From positions 1 through 64,000 of the forward strand of contig JACFMR010000014.1 in assembly GCA_019455245.1 (NCBI GenBank): a DNA stretch of 64,000 nucleotides, written 5' to 3'. The position numbers and the translations under genes were made by a program. The DNA comes from Opitutaceae bacterium (GTDB lineage Bacteria > Verrucomicrobiota > Verrucomicrobiia > Opitutales > Opitutaceae). Shown piece after piece: positions 53,551 through 62,516 of the stretch (its first letter is position 1; the number at the start of each line of letters is the position of its first letter). Under the pieces are notes generated by a model. That model saw only the letters and a program-made list of their open reading frames with translations, ran no database searches and had not been told where the DNA came from.

Positions 53551-55512
53551 ATGAATTCGGCCCTTTCTGTCCCCGACCCGTCGTGCATGGACTTTTACGA
53601 TGTAAAATCGCAGCTCGCGCGGTTCATCCAATCGCGTTCTGAAGAGGCGTTTGCCCGCGGGGAGGCGGCCCGCGCCGCATTGCAAACCGTGACGGAGTTG
53701 GCGTCATATCAAGCCCGGGTGCGCGAGCGTTTCCTGACGTCGGTTGGCGGACTGCCTGCCTCCGCCCCGTCATTGAATGCCCGCATCACGGGCCGCTGGT
53801 CCGGCGATGGCTACCACGGCGAAAACCTGCTCTTCACCTCGCGTCCCGGGGTCCACGTGACCGCCAATCTCTATCTGCCCACAGGCCATCAGGGCCCGGG
53901 CGGAGCCGTTTTGTTCCTTTGCGGTCACGCCCCGGAGGGCAAACACCACCCCGACTATCTCAATGCCTGCCTGCATCTGGTCGGCGCCGGGCTCGTGGTT
54001 CTCGCGATGGATCCACCCGGGCAAGGTGAACGGCTCAGCTTCACCGAAACCGGCACTCAGGTTCCCGCCAGCGCTCATCCGGTTTGGGAACACAGTTATG
54101 TCGGGTGCCGGTGCCTGCTGCTCGGGCAGTCCTACGCCCGGTATTTCCTGCACGATGCGCTGCGCGCCCTCGATTACCTCAGCACCCGGCCCGAGGTTGA
54201 TCCCGCACGCATCGGTGTGACCGGCAGTTCGGGCGGCGGGACACAGACCTGCCTGCTGATGCTCACCGAGCCACGCATAGCGGCCGCCGCGCCGGTCAAT
54301 TTCCTCACCAGCCGGCGGGCCTACCTCTATGCCGGCGGGGCGCAGGACGCGGAACAGATCTGGCCCGGATTCACCGCCGATGGTTTCGATCACGAAAACT
54401 TCCTCATCGCCATGGCGCCACGGCCGGTGCTGGTCTGCGCCACCGATTCGGATTTCTTTCCCATTGAAGGCACCCGGGAAACGGTCTCCCGCTGTCGACG
54501 CTTCTGGCAAATCCATGGGGCCGAAGACCGGTTGCAGCTCTTTGTCGATCAAGCCCCGCATCGCTTCACCACGGCCCTGGCCCGACAGGTCGCGACTTTC
54601 TTCGTCCGACATCTTCAAGGCGAAACGCAAGAATCAGACCGCAGGCCACCGCGACCACCGCCAGTCGCAACCATGCAGGTCACCGCCACCGGGCAGGTGA
54701 TGACCGCGGTGGTGGAGGCCCGGGATGCCCTTGATGACATCAGTTCCAATCTCGACGCACTGGCTGCCCGACGTGCGGCGATGAACGATGCCACACGGCG
54801 GCAACACGCGCTGGCTTGGTTGCGTCAGGTCGTCACCTCGCCGCGTGAACCCTGTGATGCCAATCCGCGCCGCTTTGCCACGGAAAAGTGCGCGGACCTG
54901 TCCGTGTCCCGCTACCTCTGGTGGTCGCAACCCGGCCTCATGAATGGCGCCATGTGCTTTCTGCCCGACCAGCGACCAATTCCGGCGGGAGGCTGGCCGG
55001 TCACCCTCGCGGTGTGGTGCGACGGCACCGCCGCGATCGCCCGACACCTGGACTGGATTCGCGCGACCTGTGCCCGGGATCGCAGTGTCTGGGTGCTGGA
55101 TGTCAGTGGCATGGGCGGACTGGAACCGCATCCCATCAATGCGCGCCCCCTGCACGGGATGTTCGGCACCCTGTATCGGCTGGCTGACGATTTGCTTTGG
55201 CTGAACGACAGTCTGGCCGCCATGCGCGTCCACGATGTCTTGCGGGCATTGTCCGTGATCACCCGGTTGGATGGATGCGCAACCGGCGACATCCATCTTC
55301 ATGCCCACGGCCCGCAGGGAACATATGCCCGGTTGGCTGCGTGCTTGGATGATCGCGTGCAACAGGTGACAAACGTGAACGGGCTGGAGAGTTTCGATGC
55401 CTGGGTTCGCCCGCGTCACTACGATGATCAGTCAGCGCAGGCACTCATCCTGCCGCATGCGCTGGAGTATTTCGACCTGCCTGACCTCGATCGCTGGTTG
55501 AAGGCACGATGA
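53551..55512 (+). CDS. Two-part alpha/beta-hydrolase, acetyl-esterase-like
   Basis: The 653-residue protein has a first hydrolase domain with GHAPEGKHHPDYLNACLHLV, AMDPPGQGERLSFTETGT, the nucleophile elbow RIGVTGSSGGGTQTCLLML, and APRPVLVCATDSDFF leading to the acid and QAPHRFTTALARQ with the probable His. It resembles acetyl xylan esterases and related deacylases. From about residue 390 a second region (WPVTLAVWCDGTAAIARHLD, VLDVSGMGG) looks like a degenerate hydrolase repeat without a nucleophile elbow. No signal peptide is visible. It probably removes acyl groups from the sugar handled by the neighbouring glycosidase. Confidence 0.75.
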   Translation: MNSALSVPDPSCMDFYDVKSQLARFIQSRSEEAFARGEAARAALQTVTELASYQARVRERFLTSVGGLPASAPSLNARITGRWSGDGYHGENLLFTSRPGVHVTANLYLPTGHQGPGGAVLFLCGHAPEGKHHPDYLNACLHLVGAGLVVLAMDPPGQGERLSFTETGTQVPASAHPVWEHSYVGCRCLLLGQSYARYFLHDALRALDYLSTRPEVDPARIGVTGSSGGGTQTCLLMLTEPRIAAAAPVNFLTSRRAYLYAGGAQDAEQIWPGFTADGFDHENFLIAMAPRPVLVCATDSDFFPIEGTRETVSRCRRFWQIHGAEDRLQLFVDQAPHRFTTALARQVATFFVRHLQGETQESDRRPPRPPPVATMQVTATGQVMTAVVEARDALDDISSNLDALAARRAAMNDATRRQHALAWLRQVVTSPREPCDANPRRFATEKCADLSVSRYLWWSQPGLMNGAMCFLPDQRPIPAGGWPVTLAVWCDGTAAIARHLDWIRATCARDRSVWVLDVSGMGGLEPHPINARPLHGMFGTLYRLADDLLWLNDSLAAMRVHDVLRALSVITRLDGCATGDIHLHAHGPQGTYARLAACLDDRVQQVTNVNGLESFDAWVRPRHYDDQSAQALILPHALEYFDLPDLDRWLKAR

Positions 55513-55576
55513 ACCGGCCGGCTGCCACCACCATGTCCCCGATGCACCGTTAAGCATCCAGCAATCATCAAGCATC

Positions 55577-56821
55577 ATGAACCTTGCCACCGGACACTTT
55601 GCCCTGGCCGCAACGCAGGTGACTCCGGACGATCTTTCGATCGTCTTTGCCGGTGATTTTTGTCCCGTGGGTCGGACCGATGCCGCCATCATCGCAGGTG
55701 GGGCCCATGCCATGGCCGCGCCGTTGCATGAAGTGCTGGCCGCCAAAGATCTGACGATTGTAAATCTCGAAGCGCCGCTGACAACCATTGCGAGCCCCAT
55801 CGCCAAAACCGGGCCAAACTTGAAGGGCGATCCCCGCGCCGTGGAGTTTTTGCATGCCGCCGGGTTTGATGTCGCCAACCTGGCCAACAATCACATCCGT
55901 GACCACGGCGATGCCGCCATCCGCAGCACCTTGGACGCCTTGGCGCAGGGCCGGGTGGCGCACGTGGGCGCCGGGTTGGATGCGACCCAGGCCGCACGCC
56001 CGCTTTTCATCCAACGCAAGGGCCGCCGCATTGGCATCGTCGCCTTCGCGGAAAACGAATTCAGCATCGCCGGACCGCGGCAGGCCGGCGCCGCACCGCT
56101 CGACCCGTTGGTCAACATTGAACAGATCCGGGCCGTCGCCGCCGAGGCCGACATCACGCTCGTACTGGTGCATGGGGGCAATGAATACTGTCCGATGCCC
56201 AATCCACGCACGCTGGTCAACTACCGCGCCTTCGCCCGCGCGGGGGCCTCGGCCGTGATTGCCACGCACACGCATTGCCCGCAAGGCATCGAGATCGTGG
56301 ACGGCGTGCCCATTGCTTACAGTCTGGGCAACTTCCTTTTCGACACACCGTTTCCCGATCGACCCTACCGGGCTGACGACCTGTGGTGGCAGGGCTTGGT
56401 GTTGCAGCTCGATTTCTGCGACAATGCGGTCGCCCGCCTCAAGATCACACCGGTCGATTCCGGTCCCGACGGCACTGTCGCCCGACCGTTGATCGGTTCG
56501 GCCCGCACGGCAGCCCTCGGCTATCTCGATCACCTTTCCGGACTGCTCACGGACGACGCGGCCCGGTCGGAGTTGTGGCGGGCGTGGTGTGCCGAGCAGG
56601 GGCCGTGGTGGCACGATTATTTCCGCGGCATCGGCACACCGGAGGCGCTGCTCAAGCGGAGCGATCCCGCCAACCTGATGGTGTTGCGCAACGGCTTCAC
56701 CTGCGAGGCGCACTATGAAGTGCTGAAAACCTACTTCGCCATGATGTGGGACGGCGTCCCTGCACCCACGCCTGCGGTGCGCGATCGTCTGCATCGCCTG
56801 CAAAACGGCCGGATTGCCTGA
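55577..56821 (+). CDS. CapA-family protein (metallophosphoesterase-like)
   Basis: The 414-residue protein matches the PGA_cap/CapA domain: LSIVFAGDFCPVG, LTIVNLEAPLTT, FDVANLANNHIRDHG, IGIVAFAENEF, VLVHGGNEYCPMPNPRTL and AVIATHTHCPQGIEIVDGVP then YSLGNFLFDTPFP. These are metal-binding blocks of the calcineurin-like fold. CapA/PgsA proteins take part in poly-gamma-glutamate export, but many occur in unrelated loci. It has no signal or membrane segment here, so a cytoplasmic hydrolase role within the sugar cluster is more likely. Confidence 0.85.
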   Translation: MNLATGHFALAATQVTPDDLSIVFAGDFCPVGRTDAAIIAGGAHAMAAPLHEVLAAKDLTIVNLEAPLTTIASPIAKTGPNLKGDPRAVEFLHAAGFDVANLANNHIRDHGDAAIRSTLDALAQGRVAHVGAGLDATQAARPLFIQRKGRRIGIVAFAENEFSIAGPRQAGAAPLDPLVNIEQIRAVAAEADITLVLVHGGNEYCPMPNPRTLVNYRAFARAGASAVIATHTHCPQGIEIVDGVPIAYSLGNFLFDTPFPDRPYRADDLWWQGLVLQLDFCDNAVARLKITPVDSGPDGTVARPLIGSARTAALGYLDHLSGLLTDDAARSELWRAWCAEQGPWWHDYFRGIGTPEALLKRSDPANLMVLRNGFTCEAHYEVLKTYFAMMWDGVPAPTPAVRDRLHRLQNGRIA

Positions 56822-56960
56822 TCCAACCGGAAAATGTGGTCCGGCAGATTTGATACAGCCGCCACCCCGCACCGAATATTATCCTGGGCACCGGGCAAGG
56901 CTTGCACCAACGCCGGTGGGAGCGTTCTCATCAGGAAGGTCATTCCCGACCGAACAGCCG

Positions 56961-58460
56961 ATGAAATCCCCTGCCCTGCAATCCTTGGCCCTGTTTCTCG
57001 CCATGAGCTCATGCGCCATCGCCGGTCCGCTGCCACGCAGTACGCCCGAGGCCCAGGGCATTTCCTCCGGGGCCATTCTCGGTTTTGTCGAAGCGGCCGA
57101 GAAGGAGATCGATGCGCTCCACAGCGTGATGATCATGAGGCACGGCCACGTGGTGGCCGAGGGCTGGTGGGCGCCCTATGGCGCCGAATCGCCGCACATG
57201 CTTTTTTCGCTGAGCAAAAGTTTCACCGCGACCGCGATCGGCATGTTGGTGGCCGAGGGCAAGCTCCAGCTTGCCGATCCGGTGCTCTCATTCTTCCCCG
57301 AGTTTGCCCCGGCCGAGCCAAGCGACAACCTCAAGGCCATGCGCATACATGACCTGCTCATCATGTGCACCGGCCACGAAAAAGAGCCTGACATTTGGAA
57401 AGATGATGAACCTTGGGCCAAGGCGTTCCTTGAGCAGCCCGTCCCCCACAAGCCCGGCACACACTTTCTCTACAACACACCGGGCTCTTACATGCTTTCA
57501 GCCATCGTCCAGCGGGTGACCGGTCAGACCATGCTCGACTATCTGCGGCCAAGGCTGTTTACACCGCTCGGAATCGGGCAGCCCATGTGGCAGACCAACG
57601 ACGAAGGCATCAGCACCGGCGGATGGGGCCTGAGCCTTCGCACCGAGGATCTCGCAAAGTTCGGCCAGCTTTATCTGCAAAAGGGCCGCTGGGGCACCCG
57701 GCAGTTGCTTCCGGCGGCATGGGTGGAGGAAGCAACCTCGCGCCGGACCTCCAACGGCAGTGATCCGACCAGCGACTGGGATCAGGGCTACGGCTATCAA
57801 TTCTGGCGCTGCCGTCCCCTCCATGTCTATCGCGGCGACGGCGCCTTCGGCCAATATTGCATTGTCATGCCTGATCAGGACGCCGTCATCGCCATCACCA
57901 GCGGCGTGCGCGACATGCAGGCGGTCATGAATCTGGTGTGGCAGCATCTCCTGCCGGCCATGCAACCGACGGCCCTGCCCGCCGCCCCCGTGGTGCATGC
58001 GCAACTCGCGGCCAGACTCACCGGCCTGAAGCTGCCGGCGCAGACCGGAGTCTCGACCTCGCCACGGGCCGGGGAATTCGCCGGGCGGCGCTATGTATTT
58101 TCCCCCAACGAGCATAAACTCGACTCCTTCACGCTCGCATCAGGCAGCGATGGAGAGACCACCCTGCTGATCGGCCACCACGACAGGGAGCAAGCAATTG
58201 TCTGCCGCCCCGGCATTTGGCAAAAGACCCGCTTCGCCGACCACGGAGACCCCGGGCGGCCCGTCGCCGTGAGCGGCGCCTGGACCGCCGATGACACCTT
58301 CACGATTAAAATCTGCGCCTACGAGACTCCCTTCATCACCACGGTGCGACTGCGGTTCAGCGGTGACGAACTCCATTACCAAGTCGTGGACAATGTCGGT
58401 TTCGGCGAGCTCCAGCGGCCTGAGCTTGTCGGACGGGCTACCGGAGTCTCCACGGAATAG
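56961..58460 (+). CDS. Exported serine hydrolase, beta-lactamase/penicillin-binding-protein fold
   Basis: The protein (499 residues from ATG 56961) has a signal peptide (LQSLALFLAMSSCAIAG). Its class C-like domain has the SxxK nucleophile in LFSLSKSFTATAIGMLV, the YxN motif in LYNTPGSYMLSAIVQRV, and a later HVYRGDGAFGQYCIV block in place of KTG. A C-terminal extension of about 110 residues follows. It is likely a periplasmic esterase or peptidase rather than an antibiotic-resistance enzyme. The frame is open upstream to 56814 but lacks homology there. Confidence 0.88.
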   Translation: MKSPALQSLALFLAMSSCAIAGPLPRSTPEAQGISSGAILGFVEAAEKEIDALHSVMIMRHGHVVAEGWWAPYGAESPHMLFSLSKSFTATAIGMLVAEGKLQLADPVLSFFPEFAPAEPSDNLKAMRIHDLLIMCTGHEKEPDIWKDDEPWAKAFLEQPVPHKPGTHFLYNTPGSYMLSAIVQRVTGQTMLDYLRPRLFTPLGIGQPMWQTNDEGISTGGWGLSLRTEDLAKFGQLYLQKGRWGTRQLLPAAWVEEATSRRTSNGSDPTSDWDQGYGYQFWRCRPLHVYRGDGAFGQYCIVMPDQDAVIAITSGVRDMQAVMNLVWQHLLPAMQPTALPAAPVVHAQLAARLTGLKLPAQTGVSTSPRAGEFAGRRYVFSPNEHKLDSFTLASGSDGETTLLIGHHDREQAIVCRPGIWQKTRFADHGDPGRPVAVSGAWTADDTFTIKICAYETPFITTVRLRFSGDELHYQVVDNVGFGELQRPELVGRATGVSTE

Positions 58461-58527
58461 TTACGCCGGGCCGAACACGGCCTCGGCCAAAGGTTGAAAT
58501 GCGGGAGCAAGGCGACAGAATCATTGC

Positions 58528-59265
58528 ATGGTCAGAACGTCGGTCATCCTCCTGATTTTGGCTTGGAGCGCGTCGATGGGCGGAGGCTGCGGCACGGAAG
58601 AGGATGCGGAGGAAGATCCCTACGCCACGGCCCGCGAGCGCATGGTCAGGGAACAGTTGCGGTCCTACGATCGCGATATCCGCGACCAACGCGTGCTCGA
58701 CGCCATGCGCACGGTGCCAAGGCATGAATTGGTGCCCGAGGAATTGCGCGCCATGGCTTACGATGACCGGCCCTTGCCGATCGGCTACGGTCAAACCATC
58801 TCCCAGCCTTACATCGTCGCGTTCATGACCGAACAGCTGCGACCGCAACCGACCGACCGGGTTTTGGAAATCGGCACGGGGTCGGGCTATCAAGCCGCCG
58901 TGTTGTCGCACCTTGTGGCCGAGGTTAACACCATCGAAATCGTGGCGCCACTGGCCGAACGCGCCACACGTGACCTCCAACGTCTCGGCTGCGTCAATGT
59001 GCAGGTGCGCGCCGGCGACGGCTACCTCGGCTGGCCCGAAGCCGCACCGTTCGACTCCATCATTGTGACCTGCGCACCGGAGGACGTGCCGCGGCCCTTG
59101 GTTGAACAACTCAAGGAAGGCGGCTGCATGATCATCCCGGTGGGTCCGTCCGGCGGCGCGCAGACGCTGGTGCGGCTGCAGAAAATCAAAGGCAAACTCA
59201 AGCGCACCGATGTGCTCGCCGTGCGCTTCGTGCCGATGACCGGGCAGGCCGCGCCGACCGAGTAA
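58528..59265 (+). CDS. pcm: Protein-L-isoaspartate O-methyltransferase, apparently exported
   Basis: The 245-residue protein has the PCMT core: VPRHELVPEELRAMAYDDRP, PIGYGQTISQPYIVAFMTEQ, the SAM loop VLEIGTGSGYQAAVLSHLV, and FDSIIVTCAPEDVPRPLVEQ. It methylates isoaspartyl residues for protein repair. The first 22 residues form a signal-peptide-like segment (VILLILAWSASMGGGCG) ending in a cysteine that resembles a weak lipobox, which suggests export or membrane attachment. Cytoplasmic PCMT normally lacks this. The ATG at 58528 is the only start near the homology. Confidence 0.9.
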   Translation: MVRTSVILLILAWSASMGGGCGTEEDAEEDPYATARERMVREQLRSYDRDIRDQRVLDAMRTVPRHELVPEELRAMAYDDRPLPIGYGQTISQPYIVAFMTEQLRPQPTDRVLEIGTGSGYQAAVLSHLVAEVNTIEIVAPLAERATRDLQRLGCVNVQVRAGDGYLGWPEAAPFDSIIVTCAPEDVPRPLVEQLKEGGCMIIPVGPSGGAQTLVRLQKIKGKLKRTDVLAVRFVPMTGQAAPTE

Positions 59266-59282
59266 ACCCCTGCGAGGGTTTG
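59264..59282. terminator. Weak bidirectional hairpin between convergent genes
   Basis: AAACCC and GGGTTT pair around a 6-base loop between the ends of the convergent genes. Without a long T-run it is a weak candidate. Confidence 0.35.
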
Positions 59283-59283
59283 C

Positions 59284-60888
59284 TCAAACGCCGGCCTGAT
59301 GGCCCGGCAATTCCGCCATCAACCGTGTTGCCGCCGCAGTCGGCAGGATGTCCGCATGCGCCAGTCGTTCCGCCACCGCCGAAAATACCTGGTCCGCGGC
59401 CTGCGGCCATGGCGTGATCCACTCCTGCAGCGGCGACAGCAAAGCGGGATGCGTGAACTCCCACTCGAAGCCCGTGTTCTTCTCGCCGGAAAACACGTAG
59501 CGATGCACCCGCCACCAGCGGACCAGCGCCCGGACGGCCTCATACAGCGAATCCGCGGCTTGTTCGGCATCGGTCGGTCTGGCGGCGCAGGCCTCGAGCA
59601 CCGTCATCCGCGTCTGTACAAACTCCGCAAGGATGCCCAAATAATTGCGCGCGCCGCCGGGCAGGAGTTCGGCGTTGTCGGAGCGCAGTTCCAGTTGCCG
59701 CAATCGCTCGGGCAAATCCGCGGGCAGTGCTTCCAATCCCAAATCCAGACAGCGCCAGGCCGGCAGCAACACCGCCGGATCGCCGCCGAGAAAATCGGCC
59801 AGCTCGCGCAGGATGCATTCGTCGTCACGATCCAAATAGGCGGTGTCCTTGGTCGCGCGGGCGAAGAAATACAGGTTTGGCAGCGCGAGGATCGGCTGCT
59901 GCGCGTTGCCCATCACCCCGCGCGCCTTGGCCAGCAATGGCGCCTCCTGCCGCAACACCCGCCGGATATCATCGAACTGCAGCACGACGGCCGGGGGCGT
60001 GGGCTCGTATTCAATGATCTCGTAACACAACAGTACGGCCCGTTCCGTGAGCCCGGCTTCCTCGGTCAGCGCCAACATCGTGCGACCGTTGCCCCTGCCT
60101 TCACGGATGTGCCGGCCGGGCAGCAACGTCCATGGCTCCGGCAGGTCTTGCAACGCCGCCAGCTGCGGCCGGGCCAGCGGCTCGATCGGCTCACCCCACA
60201 CCCCGTGTTTGCCCCAGTCGGCGCCCCAGCCCATCCACACCCACGGCACCACCTGCTGGCGCGCGGGTTGCGTGCCCACACGGTCTAGCACGGCACGGTC
60301 ATGTTTGAAAACCTCGGCAAAATGTTGCGGTTGAGCGCCGGGATAATTGCCGGGATCGCCGTCGATCGTCACATAGGCATCGGCGTTGTTGAGCACGCCG
60401 AAGAGTTCCGCCCGATGCGCAAAATACGCGGCCTTCGCCGCCGGCTCGTCGAGCCGCACATCGACCCGATACGGATAAAGATGCCTCTCCCTGAACGACT
60501 TCGCCGCGATCTCCGGCCGCGCGGTCGCATTGGCGCAAAACGTGAGCCAGCACTCCAGCCCGCGGTCATGCGCCACCTCAATCCGCTTGCGCATGCGTTC
60601 CAGCTCCCGGCGGTCCTCCGGCAACAACGGCGCGGGCATGGCCTCGGTCAACGGCCAGATCATCACCAGATTGAAATCCAGCCGCGCCATCAGCGTGAAG
60701 AAGCGCGCAAAATCCTCCTCCTGCCAGCTCCGCACCGCGAACGGATACGCATACTCCCACGACGTGTGCAGGTAAAAGCCGCGCTTGAAATTTCCCTGCC
60801 GGCGGGGACTCACGGGATCGGCCATGACGTCCAGCATGCGCCACGGCCCAGGCACCTGCCAATCCCGAAGCCGCGTTCCGGCCGGCAT
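59284..60888 (-). CDS. Uncharacterised protein with TIM-barrel-like N-terminal half
   Basis: The protein (534 residues from ATG 60888; GTG 60963 would give 559) has no recognised family name. The N-terminal half has KRGFYLHTSWEYAYPFAVRS, FTLMARLDFNLVMIWPLTEA and GLECWLTFCANATA, the repeating pattern of a glycosidase-like barrel. VTIDGDPGNYPGA, WVWMGWGADWGKHGVWGEPI and a leucine-rich helical C-terminus follow. No signal peptide is visible with either start. It may be a carbohydrate-active enzyme or a binding protein related to alpha-glucuronidase or hexosaminidase-like barrels; catalytic residues cannot be assigned. Confidence 0.6.
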   Translation of the reverse strand: MPAGTRLRDWQVPGPWRMLDVMADPVSPRRQGNFKRGFYLHTSWEYAYPFAVRSWQEEDFARFFTLMARLDFNLVMIWPLTEAMPAPLLPEDRRELERMRKRIEVAHDRGLECWLTFCANATARPEIAAKSFRERHLYPYRVDVRLDEPAAKAAYFAHRAELFGVLNNADAYVTIDGDPGNYPGAQPQHFAEVFKHDRAVLDRVGTQPARQQVVPWVWMGWGADWGKHGVWGEPIEPLARPQLAALQDLPEPWTLLPGRHIREGRGNGRTMLALTEEAGLTERAVLLCYEIIEYEPTPPAVVLQFDDIRRVLRQEAPLLAKARGVMGNAQQPILALPNLYFFARATKDTAYLDRDDECILRELADFLGGDPAVLLPAWRCLDLGLEALPADLPERLRQLELRSDNAELLPGGARNYLGILAEFVQTRMTVLEACAARPTDAEQAADSLYEAVRALVRWWRVHRYVFSGEKNTGFEWEFTHPALLSPLQEWITPWPQAADQVFSAVAERLAHADILPTAAATRLMAELPGHQAGV

Positions 60889-60991
60889 TCGCGCGGCGCT
60901 GGTTTTCCGTCCTGCTACCCGCGGCAAGTCATGCACAGGATTTGCCAAGGCCTGCGCAGGCACAAAACCTCACGGGGTGTATCCTTGGCAC

Positions 60992-61210
60992 ATGAACTCC
61001 CCCGTTCACATCGACCTCGGTCAATATCCGGCCCGCGTCCGTTGGTTCATGGGGATCATCTGGGCGTTGATTCTCGCGAAATGTGTCGTGCTCTGGTGGG
61101 CCATGGTTCACTGGAGCGTGCCGATGCATCCGCTTTGGATCATCGCCCCGACCCTCGTGTTCGCCGCGCTCGCCACGGTTATCTGGATGACCCATCACCG
61201 GCCGGAATGA
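60992..61210 (+). CDS. Small membrane protein of unknown function
   Basis: The 72-residue protein from ATG 60992 has two membrane helices (FMGIIWALILAKCVVLWWAM and LWIIAPTLVFAALATVIWM) separated by a short loop. The 5' flanking frame to 60785 overlaps the antisense of the neighbouring gene and is discounted. No family was recognised. Confidence 0.5.
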   Translation: MNSPVHIDLGQYPARVRWFMGIIWALILAKCVVLWWAMVHWSVPMHPLWIIAPTLVFAALATVIWMTHHRPE

Positions 61211-61276
61211 TTCCCGGGCCGCCCGTCGCACTGATCCGCCATCCTTCCCGGCTGGCTGACCGACCGGCTGTCGGCA

Positions 61277-61906
61277 TCAGTGCAGGGTGACCAGCGCCAA
61301 CCGCGCCGCCAGCACCAGCAGCAGCACGCCCATCACGCGTTCAAACCAGTGCCCCGTCCGCAGGAAGGCCCGGCGCACCGACTCCCGCGTGAAGACCAGC
61401 GACACCAGGGTGAACCACGCCATCGTGGCCATGGACATCCAGCCGCCATAGACCGCCTGCACCACCCGCGGGGTCTGCGGGCTGATGACCACGGAAAACA
61501 GGGCGATGAAAAACAACGCCGCCTTCGGGTTGAGCACGTTGACGAGAAAGCCGGTGACAAACGCCCCGTGCCGGCCGGGCGTCGCCGTGGGCGTCGGCAT
61601 GACGCCGTCGCCTGCGGCCGGCTTGGTGCGCAACGCCACCACCCCGATCCAGGCGAGATAAACCGCCCCGGCGTATTTCAGCGCATTGAACCAGAGTTCC
61701 GAACCCTTGAGCAACAGCCCGAGCCCGAGCAGCGAGTAACTCACATGGACCAAAATGCCCGTGCCGATGCCGATGCTCGTCCACACCGCGGTGCGGCGGC
61801 CGTGGGTGATGCTTTGTCGCAGTATCAGCGCGAAATCGGGTCCCGGACTGGCCACGGCCACCAAGTGCGCGCCGGCCACCAACAGGAACTCGGGCCAGTA
61901 ATTCAT
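61277..61906 (-). CDS. LysE/RhtB-family amino-acid exporter
   Basis: The 209-residue protein has the LysE pattern: HLVAVASPGPDFALILRQSI near residue 15, GIGTGILVHVSYSLLGLGLL, ALKYAGAVYLAWIGV, and GFLVNVLNPKAALFFIALFS. Six membrane spans are predicted. Family members export lysine, threonine or homoserine; the substrate is not determined here. It is likely a stand-alone gene. Confidence 0.93.
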   Translation of the reverse strand: MNYWPEFLLVAGAHLVAVASPGPDFALILRQSITHGRRTAVWTSIGIGTGILVHVSYSLLGLGLLLKGSELWFNALKYAGAVYLAWIGVVALRTKPAAGDGVMPTPTATPGRHGAFVTGFLVNVLNPKAALFFIALFSVVISPQTPRVVQAVYGGWMSMATMAWFTLVSLVFTRESVRRAFLRTGHWFERVMGVLLLVLAARLALVTLH

Positions 61907-61947
61907 CGGAGCGTGTGCGGCACGGTTCGCATCATGCGCCCCTCCGC

Positions 61948-62451
61948 TCAGATCGCCATGGCCTTGAATCCGGGGTCGGCCATCATGCGGTCCAGCGTCG
62001 CTTCATCAAACCCTTGGATCTCCTCGTCCTTGGGGTGCGCCTTGCGCACCTTGCGCAGCAGGGCGTGCGCATCATCTGTGCGTCCGAGCAGCGCGTAGGC
62101 ATACACCTGCCGCAACACCGGACTGGGATCGGCGGCGTTGGTTTTGTAAGCCGCGGCATAGGCCTTGGCCGCCTGCTCGTAACTCTTTTTGGCCTCCGCG
62201 GTCTTGTTCAGCCGTTTGCTGGTGGTGCCCAACTGCAGCCAGTAGCTGCCGTTGTCGGGACACAGCTCCGTCGCCTCATGAAACAGTCCTTCGGCCCGCG
62301 CAAAATCCCGCAGGGCGACGGCAAACTCCGCCTCGCTCACCAAGGCGGCGGCCTGCTTGCGCTGCAGGTCGGTGACCGCCGGTTGCTTGGGTCCACAACC
62401 GGCGGCCAGCAGGAAAACCAGGGCGAGGAACAGGGGGGTGATGCGTTGCAT
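61948..62451 (-). CDS. TPR-repeat lipoprotein
   Basis: The protein (167 residues from ATG 62451) has a lipoprotein signal (ITPLFLALVFLLAAGCGPKQ) with lipobox LAAGC. About two tetratricopeptide-like repeats follow (ALVSEAEFAVALRDFARAEG, LQLGTTSKRLNKTAEAKKSY, YAYALLGRTDDAHALLRKVR). It is probably anchored in the outer membrane and might help assemble the type IV pilus or secretion system, whose ATPase gene is 66 bases upstream in the same direction. Confidence 0.85.
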   Translation of the reverse strand: MQRITPLFLALVFLLAAGCGPKQPAVTDLQRKQAAALVSEAEFAVALRDFARAEGLFHEATELCPDNGSYWLQLGTTSKRLNKTAEAKKSYEQAAKAYAAAYKTNAADPSPVLRQVYAYALLGRTDDAHALLRKVRKAHPKDEEIQGFDEATLDRMMADPGFKAMAI

Positions 62452-62516
62452 ACGACACCAGCTGTAGCAGCCGGCCGGCGCCAATCAATCCCGCTGATTT
62501 GTCCCCGTGGGTGCGC

